Assembly (NCBI GenBank): GCA_036501185.1
Contig: DASYAU010000168.1
Location: 7,824-71,823, forward strand
From: Korobacter sp036501185
Lineage (GTDB): Bacteria > Acidobacteriota > Terriglobia > Terriglobales > Acidobacteriaceae
DNA: 64,000 nucleotides
Direction of reading: 5' to 3'
In this document: positions 51,979 through 61,546 of the stretch, one piece after another
Layout: every line of letters starts with the position of its first letter
Numbering within the stretch: the stretch's first letter is position 1
Program-made: the position numbers and the translations under genes
Notes under the pieces: model-generated
Database searches by the model: none
Told to the model about the DNA's origin: nothing
What the model saw: the letters and a program-made list of their open reading frames with translations, nothing else

Positions 51979-53433
51979 ATGCTGAACAATTATTCAATCT
52001 CGACCAAGATCACCTGGATGAACGTTGTCGTCACCGGGGTAGCTCTCATCGTCGCCTCGCTCAGCTTCCTTTTCTACGACCAGGCCAACGCCCGCGGTGC
52101 ACTCATCGACAGTCTATCCACCCAGGCACAAATCCTCGCTTCCAACAGCGTCTCCGCCCTCGACTTCAACGATCCCCAATCCGCGCGCATTACACTTTCT
52201 GCTCTCGCTGCTTCCAAGGACATCGAAGGCGCTGGCCTGCTTACGCCTGATGGCCATCTCTTTGCCGAGTACTGGCGCAGCCCCAACGTTCGCGTCAATG
52301 TGCTGCCAACCCTGCGTCCCGATCGCCAGCAGACCGAGATCTTCATCGGCAACCACCTCACCGTCATCCGCAATATCGATTTCGGCGGACGCCGCCTCGG
52401 CGCCATCTACATTCGTTCCAATCTCGACATGCTCGAGGCCCGCCGCAATCACTTCCTCCGCATTCTCGGCTTGGTGCTCCTCGCCTGCATGCTCGCGGCC
52501 CTTATCGTCTCTGCCATGTTCCGCCGCGCCGTCGCCGGCCCCATTGAGGCACTCTCCGAAACCGCGCGAACAGTTTCGCGCGAGCGCAACTATGCCATCC
52601 GCGCCGCTCCCACCCTCGCCCACGATGAGCTTGCGACCCTCATCACTGCTTTCAACGAAATGCTCTCGCAGATCCAAGTTCGCGATGCCGCGCTCAACTC
52701 CGCGCGCAGCGAACTCGAACAACGCGTCCAGGAACGTACCAAGCAACTCGTCGCCGCTAACCGCGATCTCGAGTCCTTCTCTTACTCCGTCTCCCACGAT
52801 CTCCGCGGCCCGCTCGAAATCGTCAATGGCATGAGTTACATCATCAACCAGCAGTATGGACGCGAGCTCTCTTCCGGCCTCAAAGACTGCCTCGATCGCA
52901 TCGAAGACGCCGCCAAGCGCATGAACCAGCTCATCGACGACATGCTCAATCTCGCCCGCGTCACCAAGAGCGAGATGCACCGCGAGCGAGTCGACCTCTC
53001 CGCCATGGTCCGCGAAATCGCCGACGAACTCCGTCGCCGCGAACCGCAACGCTACGTCGAATTCACCATTGCCCAGGGCATCGTCGTCTCCGCCGACAGC
53101 CACCTCCTCCATGTCGCCATGGACAACCTCATCGGTAACGCTTGGAAATATTCATCCAAGCAATCCCAAAGCCGCATCGAGTTCGGCGTCCGTCCCAACG
53201 AACATGGGAACGTTTATTTCATCCGTGACAACGGTGCAGGCTTCGATCCCCGCGGTGCGCAGCGGCTCTTCCAGCCCTTCCAGCGCCTCCATCCAATTTC
53301 CGAATTTCCAGGCACCGGCGTTGGACTCGCTACCGTGCAACGCATCATGCAAAAACATGGTGGACACATCTGGGCCGAAGGTGCCGTCAATCGTGGTGCC
53401 ACTTTCTCATTCACTTTGCCGGAAATTTCCTAG
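51979..53433 (+). CDS. CHASE8/HAMP sensor histidine kinase
   Basis: A 484-residue kinase. TM1 at about 14-34, a periplasmic region of CHASE8 type (ASNSVSALDFNDPQSARITLSALAA...), TM2 at 162-182, HAMP, a coiled coil (SELEQRVQERTKQL), then the H-box SYSVSHDLRGPLEIV with H273 and the ATPase motifs NLIGNAWKYSSK, DNGAGFDP and GTGVGLATVQRI. CHASE8 is the sensor of YfiN, so YfiR plus this kinase parallels YfiBNR with a kinase output instead of a GGDEF domain. ATG at 51979 fits homologous N termini; an ATG at 51958 is possible. Confidence 0.88.
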   Translation: MLNNYSISTKITWMNVVVTGVALIVASLSFLFYDQANARGALIDSLSTQAQILASNSVSALDFNDPQSARITLSALAASKDIEGAGLLTPDGHLFAEYWRSPNVRVNVLPTLRPDRQQTEIFIGNHLTVIRNIDFGGRRLGAIYIRSNLDMLEARRNHFLRILGLVLLACMLAALIVSAMFRRAVAGPIEALSETARTVSRERNYAIRAAPTLAHDELATLITAFNEMLSQIQVRDAALNSARSELEQRVQERTKQLVAANRDLESFSYSVSHDLRGPLEIVNGMSYIINQQYGRELSSGLKDCLDRIEDAAKRMNQLIDDMLNLARVTKSEMHRERVDLSAMVREIADELRRREPQRYVEFTIAQGIVVSADSHLLHVAMDNLIGNAWKYSSKQSQSRIEFGVRPNEHGNVYFIRDNGAGFDPRGAQRLFQPFQRLHPISEFPGTGVGLATVQRIMQKHGGHIWAEGAVNRGATFSFTLPEIS

Positions 53434-53529
53434 CTCGCATCCCACTTCACTTTCTTACAAGTTCTTGACACTTCCTGCGAAGCTTCCGGCGATTTTTGTC
53501 GTCCAATCTCTCGAGAGGTGAAAGTTCAA

Positions 53530-53973
53530 ATGGCTCCACGCAATCGCACTCCCCTCGTTGCGGCCACGACAGACACTCATGTGCCATTCCGTTATCCTCC
53601 CGTCGCAGAATCCCCGCTTGTCCTGTGCATTGATGACGATCCCGCCATCCTCGAACTCCTCGAAGATATTTTTACCGCTTGCGGTATCCGCGCCGTTTGT
53701 ACCTCCGACTGTTCCACCGCACTCCGCATCGCCACTTCGGAACCGCTCGATGCCATTGTCCTCGACTACCACATGCCGGAGCTCGACGGCCTCACCCTTG
53801 CCCAGCAAATCCGCCAACACAAATCTCACGTTCCCATGATCTTGTTTTCCAGCGCCCAACTTCCATCCGACGCCCTCGACGTCGTCTCCCGCATCGTGCC
53901 CAAAGGCGACGGCGCCCTCACCCTCGCCGATGCCGTCTTCGAATCCATTGAAGGCCCCACCCACGCTGCCTGA
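53530..53973 (+). CDS. Stand-alone receiver-domain response regulator
   Basis: A 147-residue single receiver domain. CIDDDPAILELLEDIF gives the acidic pocket, IVLDYHMPELDG the phosphoacceptor, ILFSS the switch serine and VPKGD the lysine. There is no output domain. The ATG at 53530 is preferred over a GTG at 53518 because GAGAGGTG then sits at normal spacing. It follows the kinase by 96 bases and is its probable phosphotransfer partner. Confidence 0.85.
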   Translation: MAPRNRTPLVAATTDTHVPFRYPPVAESPLVLCIDDDPAILELLEDIFTACGIRAVCTSDCSTALRIATSEPLDAIVLDYHMPELDGLTLAQQIRQHKSHVPMILFSSAQLPSDALDVVSRIVPKGDGALTLADAVFESIEGPTHAA

Positions 53974-54297
53974 CTAGCCGCGCTATCTCTAAAATTCTGA
54001 TCTTTTGGCCTCGGCGAGCACGGCTCCCGCGCTTGTCGGGGCCGCTCGTCGCGACGTGCGGATCGGCGCATTGATTCTGATCAAGAGGTCTGGTCAAGAC
54101 CAACTAAGCGGGCACATCCGGCCCCTCGTTGTCCATTCGGCCGAGTGCCTGCACGGGTACTTCCGGATGGAAACTCCCCACGATTCCCCTTGCTTTTCCA
54201 CAAATGTGGTGCAGAATCTCCGGAGCATTTCCGCTGTCGGATACATCCTGTATCCCTTTTCCCCCGGCGAATCGAATCCCTTCGAAAGGCAAAATTC
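53974..54297. other. Intergenic region of 324 bases
   Basis: Between a receiver gene and a secreted-protein gene. It contains a short palindrome TGGTC-AA-GACCA (54091-54102) and the inverted repeat GGATACA-TCC-TGTATCC (54239-54255), the latter 42 bases before the next start. I see no gene, riboswitch or strong promoter match. The second repeat could be an operator. Confidence 0.4.
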
Positions 54298-56757
54298 ATG
54301 CTCCGGATCGCGCTCCGTAACATCCAGAACGCAGGCACCTTTGTGTGTGCTGTCTTGCTAGCCTCAACACCCGCGCTTTCACAAGCGCCCATTCGCTCAA
54401 TTCAGCAGCGGTCCATCGTCTCGCTGGCCCCGAGTCCGCGGCCTCAAGGGGCCAGCCTCGCCCGCCATGCAGGCGAAGCAACCTTTGAACATGCTCCTGA
54501 GAACTATCACGTCTTTGCCGCCACCAGCGTGGGAGAACACGCCAGCTTCGAAACCCTTACCCTCACCTTTGCGGGCGAGACCACGCTCAGCAACATCAAG
54601 CTCGCTAACAAAGACTTCGTCATTGAGCCCGGTGGCTCCTGCTATGCAGGAAACCATTACTCCGCGGGTCAAAACTGCTCGCTGCTCGTGCGTTTCACCC
54701 CGCAAGGCCCCGGACACCGCTTGGGCTTTCTCAAGATCTCACACTCTTCTGAGTCCTCTCCCGCGAGCATCGGCCTCGTCGGCAATGGCTATGCACCTGT
54801 CGTCAGCTTCACTCCGTCCCAGATCTCCACTGTCACGGGAACCGTGAGCTCCGGCACCGGAACCCTCAAGAGTGCAAGCAATATGGCCGTCGATGGAGGC
54901 GATACCCTTTACATCGCCGATGTCGGAAATAGTCTCATCAAAGAGATTGATTCTAGCGCTGCGATCAATACCATCTCGCCGGCTTTTGCCACCCCGCAGT
55001 CGCTTGCCGTGGACACCCTCGGCATCATTTACTCGGCCAACGTCTCGGCGAGTACGTACTACTTCAGCTATTTCGCCCCTTGGGCAACCCAAACTGCGTA
55101 TGGCACCACGTACGCTCCCGGGAGCTGTACGCCCAGCGCTACGTGCCCATTGACTACAGTCGGTATGTCTAAACCGGCCAACATGTCCATCGACAACTAC
55201 GACAACCTGTTTTTCGAGGAAGGCACCAAGGGCGCGGCCGAGATGCCGGTTACCAACGTTTCAGGGGGAACCGGTTCTTTCAACTTGTGGTATCTCACGA
55301 ACCAGTTCATCTACTCCAACGGCACTCCGGCGTCCTTCGCCGTCGATGCCAATGGCAATCTCTATAACACCTACATTTATTCAACCGCCAACACCTGCTA
55401 TCTGCTCCAGGAGCCACTCTACAATGCCGAGTACTCACCCACCGCGAACCGCGTCGCGGGCGGCACGAAGTGTGGCTTCTCCGGCGACGGCGGCCAGGGT
55501 CGCACCGCCGAGATCAGTTCCACCATCGGACAAATCACCTTTGATATCGCCGGCAACCTCTACTTCGCCGACGCAGGCAATCAGCGTGTCCGCCGCATCG
55601 ACGCCGCCACCGGCATCATTACCACCATCGCCGGCAACGGTACCGCAGGCTATAGTGGCGATACCAACGCCGCTACCTCCGCCACCCTCAGTAATCCCAC
55701 CGGCGTCGCCGTCGATTCCCAGGGACAGGTCTATATCCTCAGCAATGCGCCAACCGCTGGGCCAACCCAGGTAATTCGTAAAGTCGGCGTCAAGGGATAC
55801 CACAAATTTTCTTCCCAGTTGAAAGGCACCAGCAGCGCCCCCACTGTCTTCACCGTCGCCAATACCGGCAACCAAACTCTCACCCTGAGTGCGGACGCGG
55901 TGCTTTCCGGTAGCAATCCGTCCGACTTCGCCATCGATCCAGGCACCACCACCTGTACGCTAACCGCCGGCACAACCATCGCCGCCGGCCGCAGTTGCAA
56001 GATCGGCATTGTCTTCCAGCCCTCCGGCACAGCGACCTACTCCGCGAACCTCCAGCTTCAAGACAATACCGTAACCGGCACCAACACCATTTCCGTTACC
56101 GGTACCGGCATCTTGAACACGCCCACCATCGCGATCACCTCACCTGCCAAAAATGCCACCATCACCCACGGCACCACCATCACCTATTCCGTGAGTGTCA
56201 CCTCCACCGGGTCCACGAAGCCAACTGGAACCGTCACTTTCAAAGCGAGTGGCAATCCGATCGGCAGTCCGGTGACGCTCTCCGGCGGTGGCACCGCTTC
56301 CACCACGTTCTCCGAAACCACGCTGAAGACCTACCTGCTCTCAGTCACTTACAACGGCGACGCCAACTTCTCACCGGCTACCGCGTCGGAAGACATCACC
56401 ATCGACGCCGCTAACCCGGTCCATCTCAGCCTCCTGCCGGCCGTCAGTTCGTCTTCCGCATGCGGCACGCAGACCTTCACCGTTCAAGCTTCTTCGCCTT
56501 CCGGTGGCACGCCGACCGGAACCATCGCGCTGATGAGCGGTACCACTAAACTCAGTTCAGCAACCCTTAACAACGGCTCCGCGGTCCTTTCCGCTGGCCC
56601 TCGCAACAACGGCCAACAATCGTTCTTCGCCAAGTACAGCGGCGACGATTCACATCCGTCAGCCGTATCCGCCCCGGTAACCGGTACCGTCCGCCCCATG
56701 GCCGACTGCATCGGAAATTTCCGGTTCTTCTCTCGCTCCTCAATTCCAACGAACTAA
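54298..56757 (+). CDS. Secreted choice-of-anchor / NHL-repeat / Ig-like protein
   Basis: An 819-residue exported protein. The signal peptide ends near ASTPALSQ. Residues 70-180 hold a choice-of-anchor-D-like domain (SFETLTLTFAGETTLSNIKLAN...CSLLVRFTPQGPG). NHL-type beta-propeller repeats follow (NMAVDGGDTLYIADVGNSLIKEI; GNLYFADAGNQRVRRIDAATGIITTIAGNG). After a second choice-of-anchor segment, two Ig-like repeats occur (VTFKASGNPIG...LSVTYNGDANFSPA; SPSGGTPTGTIALMSGT). The ATG at 54298 has AAAGG upstream. No catalytic motif is seen; a surface or adhesive role is likely. It converges with gdhA and is followed by a terminator. Confidence 0.8.
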   Translation: MLRIALRNIQNAGTFVCAVLLASTPALSQAPIRSIQQRSIVSLAPSPRPQGASLARHAGEATFEHAPENYHVFAATSVGEHASFETLTLTFAGETTLSNIKLANKDFVIEPGGSCYAGNHYSAGQNCSLLVRFTPQGPGHRLGFLKISHSSESSPASIGLVGNGYAPVVSFTPSQISTVTGTVSSGTGTLKSASNMAVDGGDTLYIADVGNSLIKEIDSSAAINTISPAFATPQSLAVDTLGIIYSANVSASTYYFSYFAPWATQTAYGTTYAPGSCTPSATCPLTTVGMSKPANMSIDNYDNLFFEEGTKGAAEMPVTNVSGGTGSFNLWYLTNQFIYSNGTPASFAVDANGNLYNTYIYSTANTCYLLQEPLYNAEYSPTANRVAGGTKCGFSGDGGQGRTAEISSTIGQITFDIAGNLYFADAGNQRVRRIDAATGIITTIAGNGTAGYSGDTNAATSATLSNPTGVAVDSQGQVYILSNAPTAGPTQVIRKVGVKGYHKFSSQLKGTSSAPTVFTVANTGNQTLTLSADAVLSGSNPSDFAIDPGTTTCTLTAGTTIAAGRSCKIGIVFQPSGTATYSANLQLQDNTVTGTNTISVTGTGILNTPTIAITSPAKNATITHGTTITYSVSVTSTGSTKPTGTVTFKASGNPIGSPVTLSGGGTASTTFSETTLKTYLLSVTYNGDANFSPATASEDITIDAANPVHLSLLPAVSSSSACGTQTFTVQASSPSGGTPTGTIALMSGTTKLSSATLNNGSAVLSAGPRNNGQQSFFAKYSGDDSHPSAVSAPVTGTVRPMADCIGNFRFFSRSSIPTN

Positions 56758-56773
56758 CCAACTCCAATAAAAA

Positions 56774-56799
56774 CGGGATGGACGTCTCCGTCCATCCCG
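56774..56799 (-). terminator. Rho-independent terminator of gdhA
   Basis: A perfect 11-pair stem, CGGGATGGACG (56774-56784) against CGTCCATCCCG (56789-56799), loop TCTC. On the minus strand it is followed by TTTTTATT, so it ends the leftward gdhA transcript, 72 bases after its stop. Confidence 0.85.
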
Positions 56800-56839
56800 C
56801 GAGTTACTAATTGCAGTGCTGTCCGTTATCCGGTTTCCG

Positions 56840-56872
56840 GCAAGCACCATACTTGTGCTTGCTCGGGTTTTT
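56840..56872 (+). terminator. Rho-independent terminator for the rightward secreted-protein gene
   Basis: GCAAGCAC (56840-56847) pairs perfectly with GTGCTTGC (56855-56862) around a seven-base loop, and TCGGGTTTTTA follows. It reads rightward and overlaps the end of gdhA, so the two convergent genes are each closed by their own hairpin. Confidence 0.7.
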
Positions 56873-58271
56873 ACACAAGTCCCTGGTCCAGCATCGAGTC
56901 AGCGATCTTCAGGAAGCCGCCGATGTTGGCGCCCACCACCAGATTGCCCGGCTTGCCGTATTTCTCGGCAGTCTCGTAGCAATTCTTGTGGATGGCGATC
57001 ATGATCTTGTGCAACCGATCGTCCACTTCTTCACGCGTCCAGCTTAACCGCATGCTGTTCTGCGACATCTCCAACCCTGACGTCGCCACGCCGCCCGCGT
57101 TCGCTGCCTTTGCCGGTCCATACAGTACGCCGGCTTCCAGGAACAGGTTCGTCGCTTCCAGCGTGCTCGGCATGTTCGCGCCTTCCGATACCAGCTTGCA
57201 GCCATTCTTAATGAGATTCTTGGCATCTTTGCCATTAATCTCATTCTGCGTGGCGCTCGGGAACGCGCAATCTGCCTTCAGGTCCCACAGCGGGTTGTGA
57301 TCCAGCTTCGGATCCACCGCTACGTACTTCGCATGCTTGAATTTGTCCACATACTGCTGGATGCGTCCACGTTTCAAGTTCTTCAGGTCGAGAATGAACG
57401 CCAGCTTCTCGCGGTCAATCCCGTCCGCATCGTGAATCATGCCGGCCGAATCGCTGCACGTAATCGGCTTCGCGCCGAGGTCGAGCAACTTCTCAATCGT
57501 GTATTGCGAAACGTTGCCGCTGCCGCTGACCAGGCAGGTCTTGCCTTCCAGCGTCTGCTTCTGCGTCTTCAACATTTCCAGCGCGTAGTACACGCATCCG
57601 TAGCCCGTCGCTTCCGGACGAATCAGCGAGCCCCCCCAGTTCAGGCCCTTGCCCGTCAACACGCCCGTGAATTCATTGCGCAGCCGCTTGTACTGGCCGA
57701 ACAGGAAGCCGATTTCCCGGCCACCCACGCCAATGTCGCCCGCCGGTACGTCTGTATCCGGCCCAATGTGCCGCTGCAATTCCGTCATGAAGCTCTGGCA
57801 GAAGCGCATCACTTCCGCATCGCTCTTGCCCTTGGGATCAAAGTCCGATCCGCCCTTGCCGCCGCCCATAGGCAGCGTCGTCAGCGAATTCTTGAACACC
57901 TGCTCGAACGCCAGGAACTTCAAAATGCCCAGGTTCACCGATGGATGGAAGCGCAGTCCGCCTTTGTACGGCCCAATCGCGCTGTTCATCTCAATGCGGA
58001 AGCCCCGGTTCACATGGATCTCGCCCTTGTCATCAGTCCACGGCACACGGAACATCAGCACGCGCTCAGGCTCGGTTACCCGCTCGAGGATCTTGTTCGA
58101 AATGTACTCGGGGTGCTTTTCGAGTGCAGGAATCAGCGACTCGAGAACTTCCTGGACCGCCTGGTGAAACTCCTTCTCGGCGGGGTTTTTCGCTTTTACC
58201 AGTGCCAACACTTCGTTGACGTAGGTCCGCGGTGCCGCAATGGCGCCGGGAATCATCGTTGACAGGCTCAT
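56871..58271 (-). CDS. gdhA: NADP-type glutamate dehydrogenase
   Basis: A 466-residue hexameric-type GDH. The substrate lysine motif is LPMGGGKGGSDFDPKGKS, the other conserved segments are PAGDIGVGGREIGFLFGQYKRL, SGSGNVSQYTIEKLL (dinucleotide binding, GSGNVS instead of GFGNV, as in NADP enzymes) and SEGANMPSTLEA. ATG at 58271 has GGAGGAG upstream, so the longer reading is rejected. It assimilates ammonium into glutamate in the cytoplasm. It is followed by a terminator and stands alone. Confidence 0.95.
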   Translation of the reverse strand: MSLSTMIPGAIAAPRTYVNEVLALVKAKNPAEKEFHQAVQEVLESLIPALEKHPEYISNKILERVTEPERVLMFRVPWTDDKGEIHVNRGFRIEMNSAIGPYKGGLRFHPSVNLGILKFLAFEQVFKNSLTTLPMGGGKGGSDFDPKGKSDAEVMRFCQSFMTELQRHIGPDTDVPAGDIGVGGREIGFLFGQYKRLRNEFTGVLTGKGLNWGGSLIRPEATGYGCVYYALEMLKTQKQTLEGKTCLVSGSGNVSQYTIEKLLDLGAKPITCSDSAGMIHDADGIDREKLAFILDLKNLKRGRIQQYVDKFKHAKYVAVDPKLDHNPLWDLKADCAFPSATQNEINGKDAKNLIKNGCKLVSEGANMPSTLEATNLFLEAGVLYGPAKAANAGGVATSGLEMSQNSMRLSWTREEVDDRLHKIMIAIHKNCYETAEKYGKPGNLVVGANIGGFLKIADSMLDQGLV

Positions 58272-58419
58272 AAGAATGGCTCCTCCTCGTTTTACGAGGA
58301 ATACGATTTGCACTGCAATTCAGTTGTCAAAGTAAGCGCCACAATTGCACTCTTCGGACCCACAATCTTGTGGGTGCCCCACCCTTGGCACGCAGTGACA
58401 GGGTGGGTCGCACGACTCG

Positions 58420-58671
58420 TCATTCCTTCGGAACGCCGTCGCCCCGGCTGTGAAATTTCACCGTGCTTCCTGCGGTCGCTTCTTCCTTCGATTCAAATGG
58501 ATTGTCCATCCCCCCGTGTTCGCCTGCGGCATACTCGTCCGCGTACTGCGCGAGAATACGCCGGATTTCGCGATCATTCCACCGCGAAGCGAGCAGGGCT
58601 TTGGGCATTTCCCCGTGCCCCTGGCATAGCGGGCACACAACAATGTCTAGAGTCTTGGAAGAATGCGTCAT
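58420..58671 (-). CDS. Small CxxC protein of unknown function
   Basis: An 83-residue protein that I do not recognise. Residues 13-22 read CPLCQGHGEM, half of a DnaJ-like zinc-ribbon, followed by a helical acidic stretch (WNDREIRRILAQYADEYAAGEHGGMDNPF). A strong ribosome site, GGGAGG, lies 6 bases before the ATG, which supports it as a real gene. Its neighbours are gdhA (same strand, 149 bases away) and a divergent secreted hydrolase. A metal-binding or regulatory role is possible but not shown. Confidence 0.55.
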   Translation of the reverse strand: MTHSSKTLDIVVCPLCQGHGEMPKALLASRWNDREIRRILAQYADEYAAGEHGGMDNPFESKEEATAGSTVKFHSRGDGVPKE

Positions 58672-59020
58672 TCAAACCTCCCGAGCAAATTCGGAGGACA
58701 TGCATGACTGCTATGTGTCCTAGCCCACGTGCCTATCTGCGGGCCGAACCTCTTTACCGCCATGCGGCTGTTTCGCCGCAAAATAAACGCCGGTGCCGGC
58801 TCATGGTCGAGCCTTACGAAGCATCCGGCTTAGCTATGCTGATATTCACAAATGCTTGCCGTCTATTCACTTCACGGCTTTATAGTGCGATTGCCATTCT
58901 TCTCCCGCGCCTGCCCAATTGGCTGTGACACGAATCACGTCCGAGGGTGAGCCAATTTCGACCACAGTGGACAACTACGTGCCCAATGCTTTATTGCTTT
59001 CCTGCGCCCCAGGAGCTCTT
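58672..59020. other. Intergenic region of 349 bases between divergent genes
   Basis: Separates the small CxxC gene (leftward) from the GH36-like gene (rightward). It must hold both promoters, but I find no confident -35/-10 pair, no long repeat and no RNA structure. Reading starts inside it exist for the rightward gene but are rejected in favour of GTG at 59021. Confidence 0.4.
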
Positions 59021-61441
59021 GTGAAAGCAATCGTTTTCGCTCTCTTGTTCTCACTCCCCGCCGCCGCCCAGTCGCTCTCCAACAGCCAACTCACCGTCTC
59101 CGACAATCCCCACGGCGCGTACCAACTCGGACTCCGCAATGCCAAGCCCGCCCTCATCGCCGGCGTCGCCGCCCAGGTCGATCACCACTGGCTCCGCTCT
59201 TCCGACTACACTTCCTGCCAATCTGCCGCCAGCACGTTCACCGACGCTCTCGGCCCCGGCCACCAGCTCAACGTGTCCTGCGGCAGCGAAGGTAATGATC
59301 CCAATCTCCTCTACACCCTCCAGCTCTATGACAACGCTCCCTACGGCGCCATCCAGGTCAAACTCCATAACACCACCTCGAAGTCCCTCACCGTCCAATC
59401 GCTCCGCAGCGTCGATACCACCACGCCGCTGAATCTCGGCCCGCATCTCGAATCCGCCCGCGTTCTATCTGACAGCTTCAGCGAAGACTGGCCCGACCTC
59501 AAAATTTACGATCTCGGCCTGGTCCCCGACGGCCTTCACCGCGGGGTTGGCAGCCAGCTCATCTACAACCGCGACAGCAAGCAATCGCTCTTTCTCGGCG
59601 CCCTCACCTCCGACCGCTTCCTCACCATCCTGCGCCTGCAAACCCAAGGCCCAGGCCGCGTCGCCAGCTACACCGTCGACTCAACAGGTACCACCGAAAT
59701 TCAGAAAGCTCTCAACCTCGATCACTCTTCCGCCGACGATCTCGTCGAGCTCAGCCTCCCCGTCGCGCCCGGTGAAACCATCTCCTCCGAACGCGTTCTT
59801 TTCTCAGTAGGCTCGGACTATCACTCTCAACTCCTGGCCTATGGCGACGCCATCCGCCGCCTCCATCACGCCCGCGTCAACAGCGAAACGCCCATCGGGT
59901 GGTGGAGTTGGACCGCCTACTATGGCGCCATCAACGAAGGCGAAGTCCTCTCCAATGCCGAGTGGCTCGCCCAACATCTCAAGCGCGAAGGCTTCAAGTT
60001 TTTCCAGATTGACGAGGGCTACCAATACGCCCGCGGCGAGTTCACCACCACCAACGCCACCCAATTTCCCGATGGTCTCCGCAACGTCGGTCACCACCTC
60101 ATCTCCGACGGCCTCACCTTCGGTCTCTGGACCGCGCCCTTCGAAATCACCACCCGCTCGTGGGTCTACGAGAATCACAAAGATTGGCTCGTGAAGAATT
60201 TGAAGGGCGATCCCATCCCGCTAGGCGACGTCTGGAACCAGCACGTCGACATCCTCTATGCCCTCGATACCACCAACCCCGGCGCGCAAGACTACCTCCG
60301 CCAGACCTACCGCATCATCACTCGCGAATGGGGCGTCCGTTTCATCAAGCTCGATTTCATGGACACCACCGCCATCGAAGGCCGCTACTTCCGCCCCAAC
60401 ACCACCGCCCTCGAAGCCCAGCGCATCGGCCTGCAAATCATTCGCGACACTGTCGGCCCCGACGTCATCCTCGACAAAGATGGCAGCCCCATGCTCAACC
60501 CCGTCGGCCTCGTCGACTCAGGCCGCGTCTCCGCCGATACCGGCCACAACTTCGAGCGCACCCGCGCCGCCGAACCCGGCATCGCCGCCCGCTTCTACAT
60601 GCACCGGAACTTCTTCATCAACGATCCCGACGCCTTCAACGTCACCGACAGCTACCTAATGGAAGAGAAGGAGCCGCAGCCGCCCGTCACCCTAGCCCAC
60701 GCCCAAGCCTCAATCGCGCTCTCCGCCATCTCCGGCGGCAACTACGAAATCGGCGACGACCTCCTCCTCCTCGGCGCCGAAAAAGAGCGCCTCGCCTTAG
60801 TCGAAAATCGAGACCTCCTCAATATGATCCGCCTCGGCCGTGCCGCCACACCCATCGACCTCCTCACCTATGCCCCCGAAGATGAGCAGCCCAGCGTCTT
60901 CCTCCTCCGCGAAAGCCCGCGCCAATCGATCCTCGTAGTCTTCAACTGGACAAACTCTCCGCGCACTCACAAATTTCAGTTAACCGACCTCGGCCTTCCC
61001 GACACCAACTCCTACGCCGGCGTCGACGTCTTCGACGGCACCACCATCCCCGCCAACAACGGCGTCCTCGAGATCGCCAGCCAGCCCGCCGAGTCCGCTA
61101 AAGTCATCAAGCTTGTTGATGACAAAATCGCCGCCGCGCCGCCCGCCATCACCATCCACGCTCCCACCACCGCCAAAGCCGGCGAGACGATCCACTTCGT
61201 CGCTGATGCCGATCCCAAAGGCGTTCCCGCAGTCGCCTATCGCTGGACCTTCGGCGATGGCGTCACCACCGACGGCCGCGAAGCCCAACAAACCTACCCC
61301 ACCGCCGGCGACTACAAAATCCACCTCACCGTAGAAGGCCTCGACGCCCTCTCCGCCCAACAAGACTTCACCCTCCACGTGACCGGCCAGCTAGCAGTCA
61401 TGCCCCAACTTCGCAACAACCGTCGCTTCGAGGAGAAGTGA
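59021..61441 (+). CDS. Secreted GH36/GH27-like alpha-galactosidase with C-terminal PKD domain
   Basis: An 806-residue exported hydrolase. GTG at 59021 opens a signal peptide (KAIVFALLFSLPAAAQ) and has AGGAG 6 bases upstream; a TTG at 58919 is rejected. The catalytic barrel holds TPIGWWSWTAYYGAINEGEV, FFQIDEGYQYARGE and the nucleophile in RFIKLDFMDTT (D445). The likely acid/base is in DSGRVSADTGHNF. Residues about 725-795 form a PKD-like domain (YRWTFGDGVTTDGREAQQTYPTAGDYKIHLTVEG), probably carbohydrate or surface binding. It resembles melibiase-family enzymes; the exact sugar is not determined. Confidence 0.85.
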   Translation: MKAIVFALLFSLPAAAQSLSNSQLTVSDNPHGAYQLGLRNAKPALIAGVAAQVDHHWLRSSDYTSCQSAASTFTDALGPGHQLNVSCGSEGNDPNLLYTLQLYDNAPYGAIQVKLHNTTSKSLTVQSLRSVDTTTPLNLGPHLESARVLSDSFSEDWPDLKIYDLGLVPDGLHRGVGSQLIYNRDSKQSLFLGALTSDRFLTILRLQTQGPGRVASYTVDSTGTTEIQKALNLDHSSADDLVELSLPVAPGETISSERVLFSVGSDYHSQLLAYGDAIRRLHHARVNSETPIGWWSWTAYYGAINEGEVLSNAEWLAQHLKREGFKFFQIDEGYQYARGEFTTTNATQFPDGLRNVGHHLISDGLTFGLWTAPFEITTRSWVYENHKDWLVKNLKGDPIPLGDVWNQHVDILYALDTTNPGAQDYLRQTYRIITREWGVRFIKLDFMDTTAIEGRYFRPNTTALEAQRIGLQIIRDTVGPDVILDKDGSPMLNPVGLVDSGRVSADTGHNFERTRAAEPGIAARFYMHRNFFINDPDAFNVTDSYLMEEKEPQPPVTLAHAQASIALSAISGGNYEIGDDLLLLGAEKERLALVENRDLLNMIRLGRAATPIDLLTYAPEDEQPSVFLLRESPRQSILVVFNWTNSPRTHKFQLTDLGLPDTNSYAGVDVFDGTTIPANNGVLEIASQPAESAKVIKLVDDKIAAAPPAITIHAPTTAKAGETIHFVADADPKGVPAVAYRWTFGDGVTTDGREAQQTYPTAGDYKIHLTVEGLDALSAQQDFTLHVTGQLAVMPQLRNNRRFEEK

Positions 61442-61546
61442 CACCCCTAATTCCTTCGTGTACTTCGTGCCCTTCGTGTTGAAAGATTTTGCATTTTGCA
61501 TCGTCTACCACGAGTACATCATCTCAACCCAAACGAGGACCTCGCC

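Noticed and set aside
53974..54297. Possible c-di-GMP riboswitch before the choice-of-anchor gene
   Set aside because: The inverted repeats present do not match the conserved GEMM core; only small palindromes are seen.
57297..58262. Plus-strand 321-residue open frame opposite gdhA
   Set aside because: Antisense shadow; gdhA has every conserved GDH motif.
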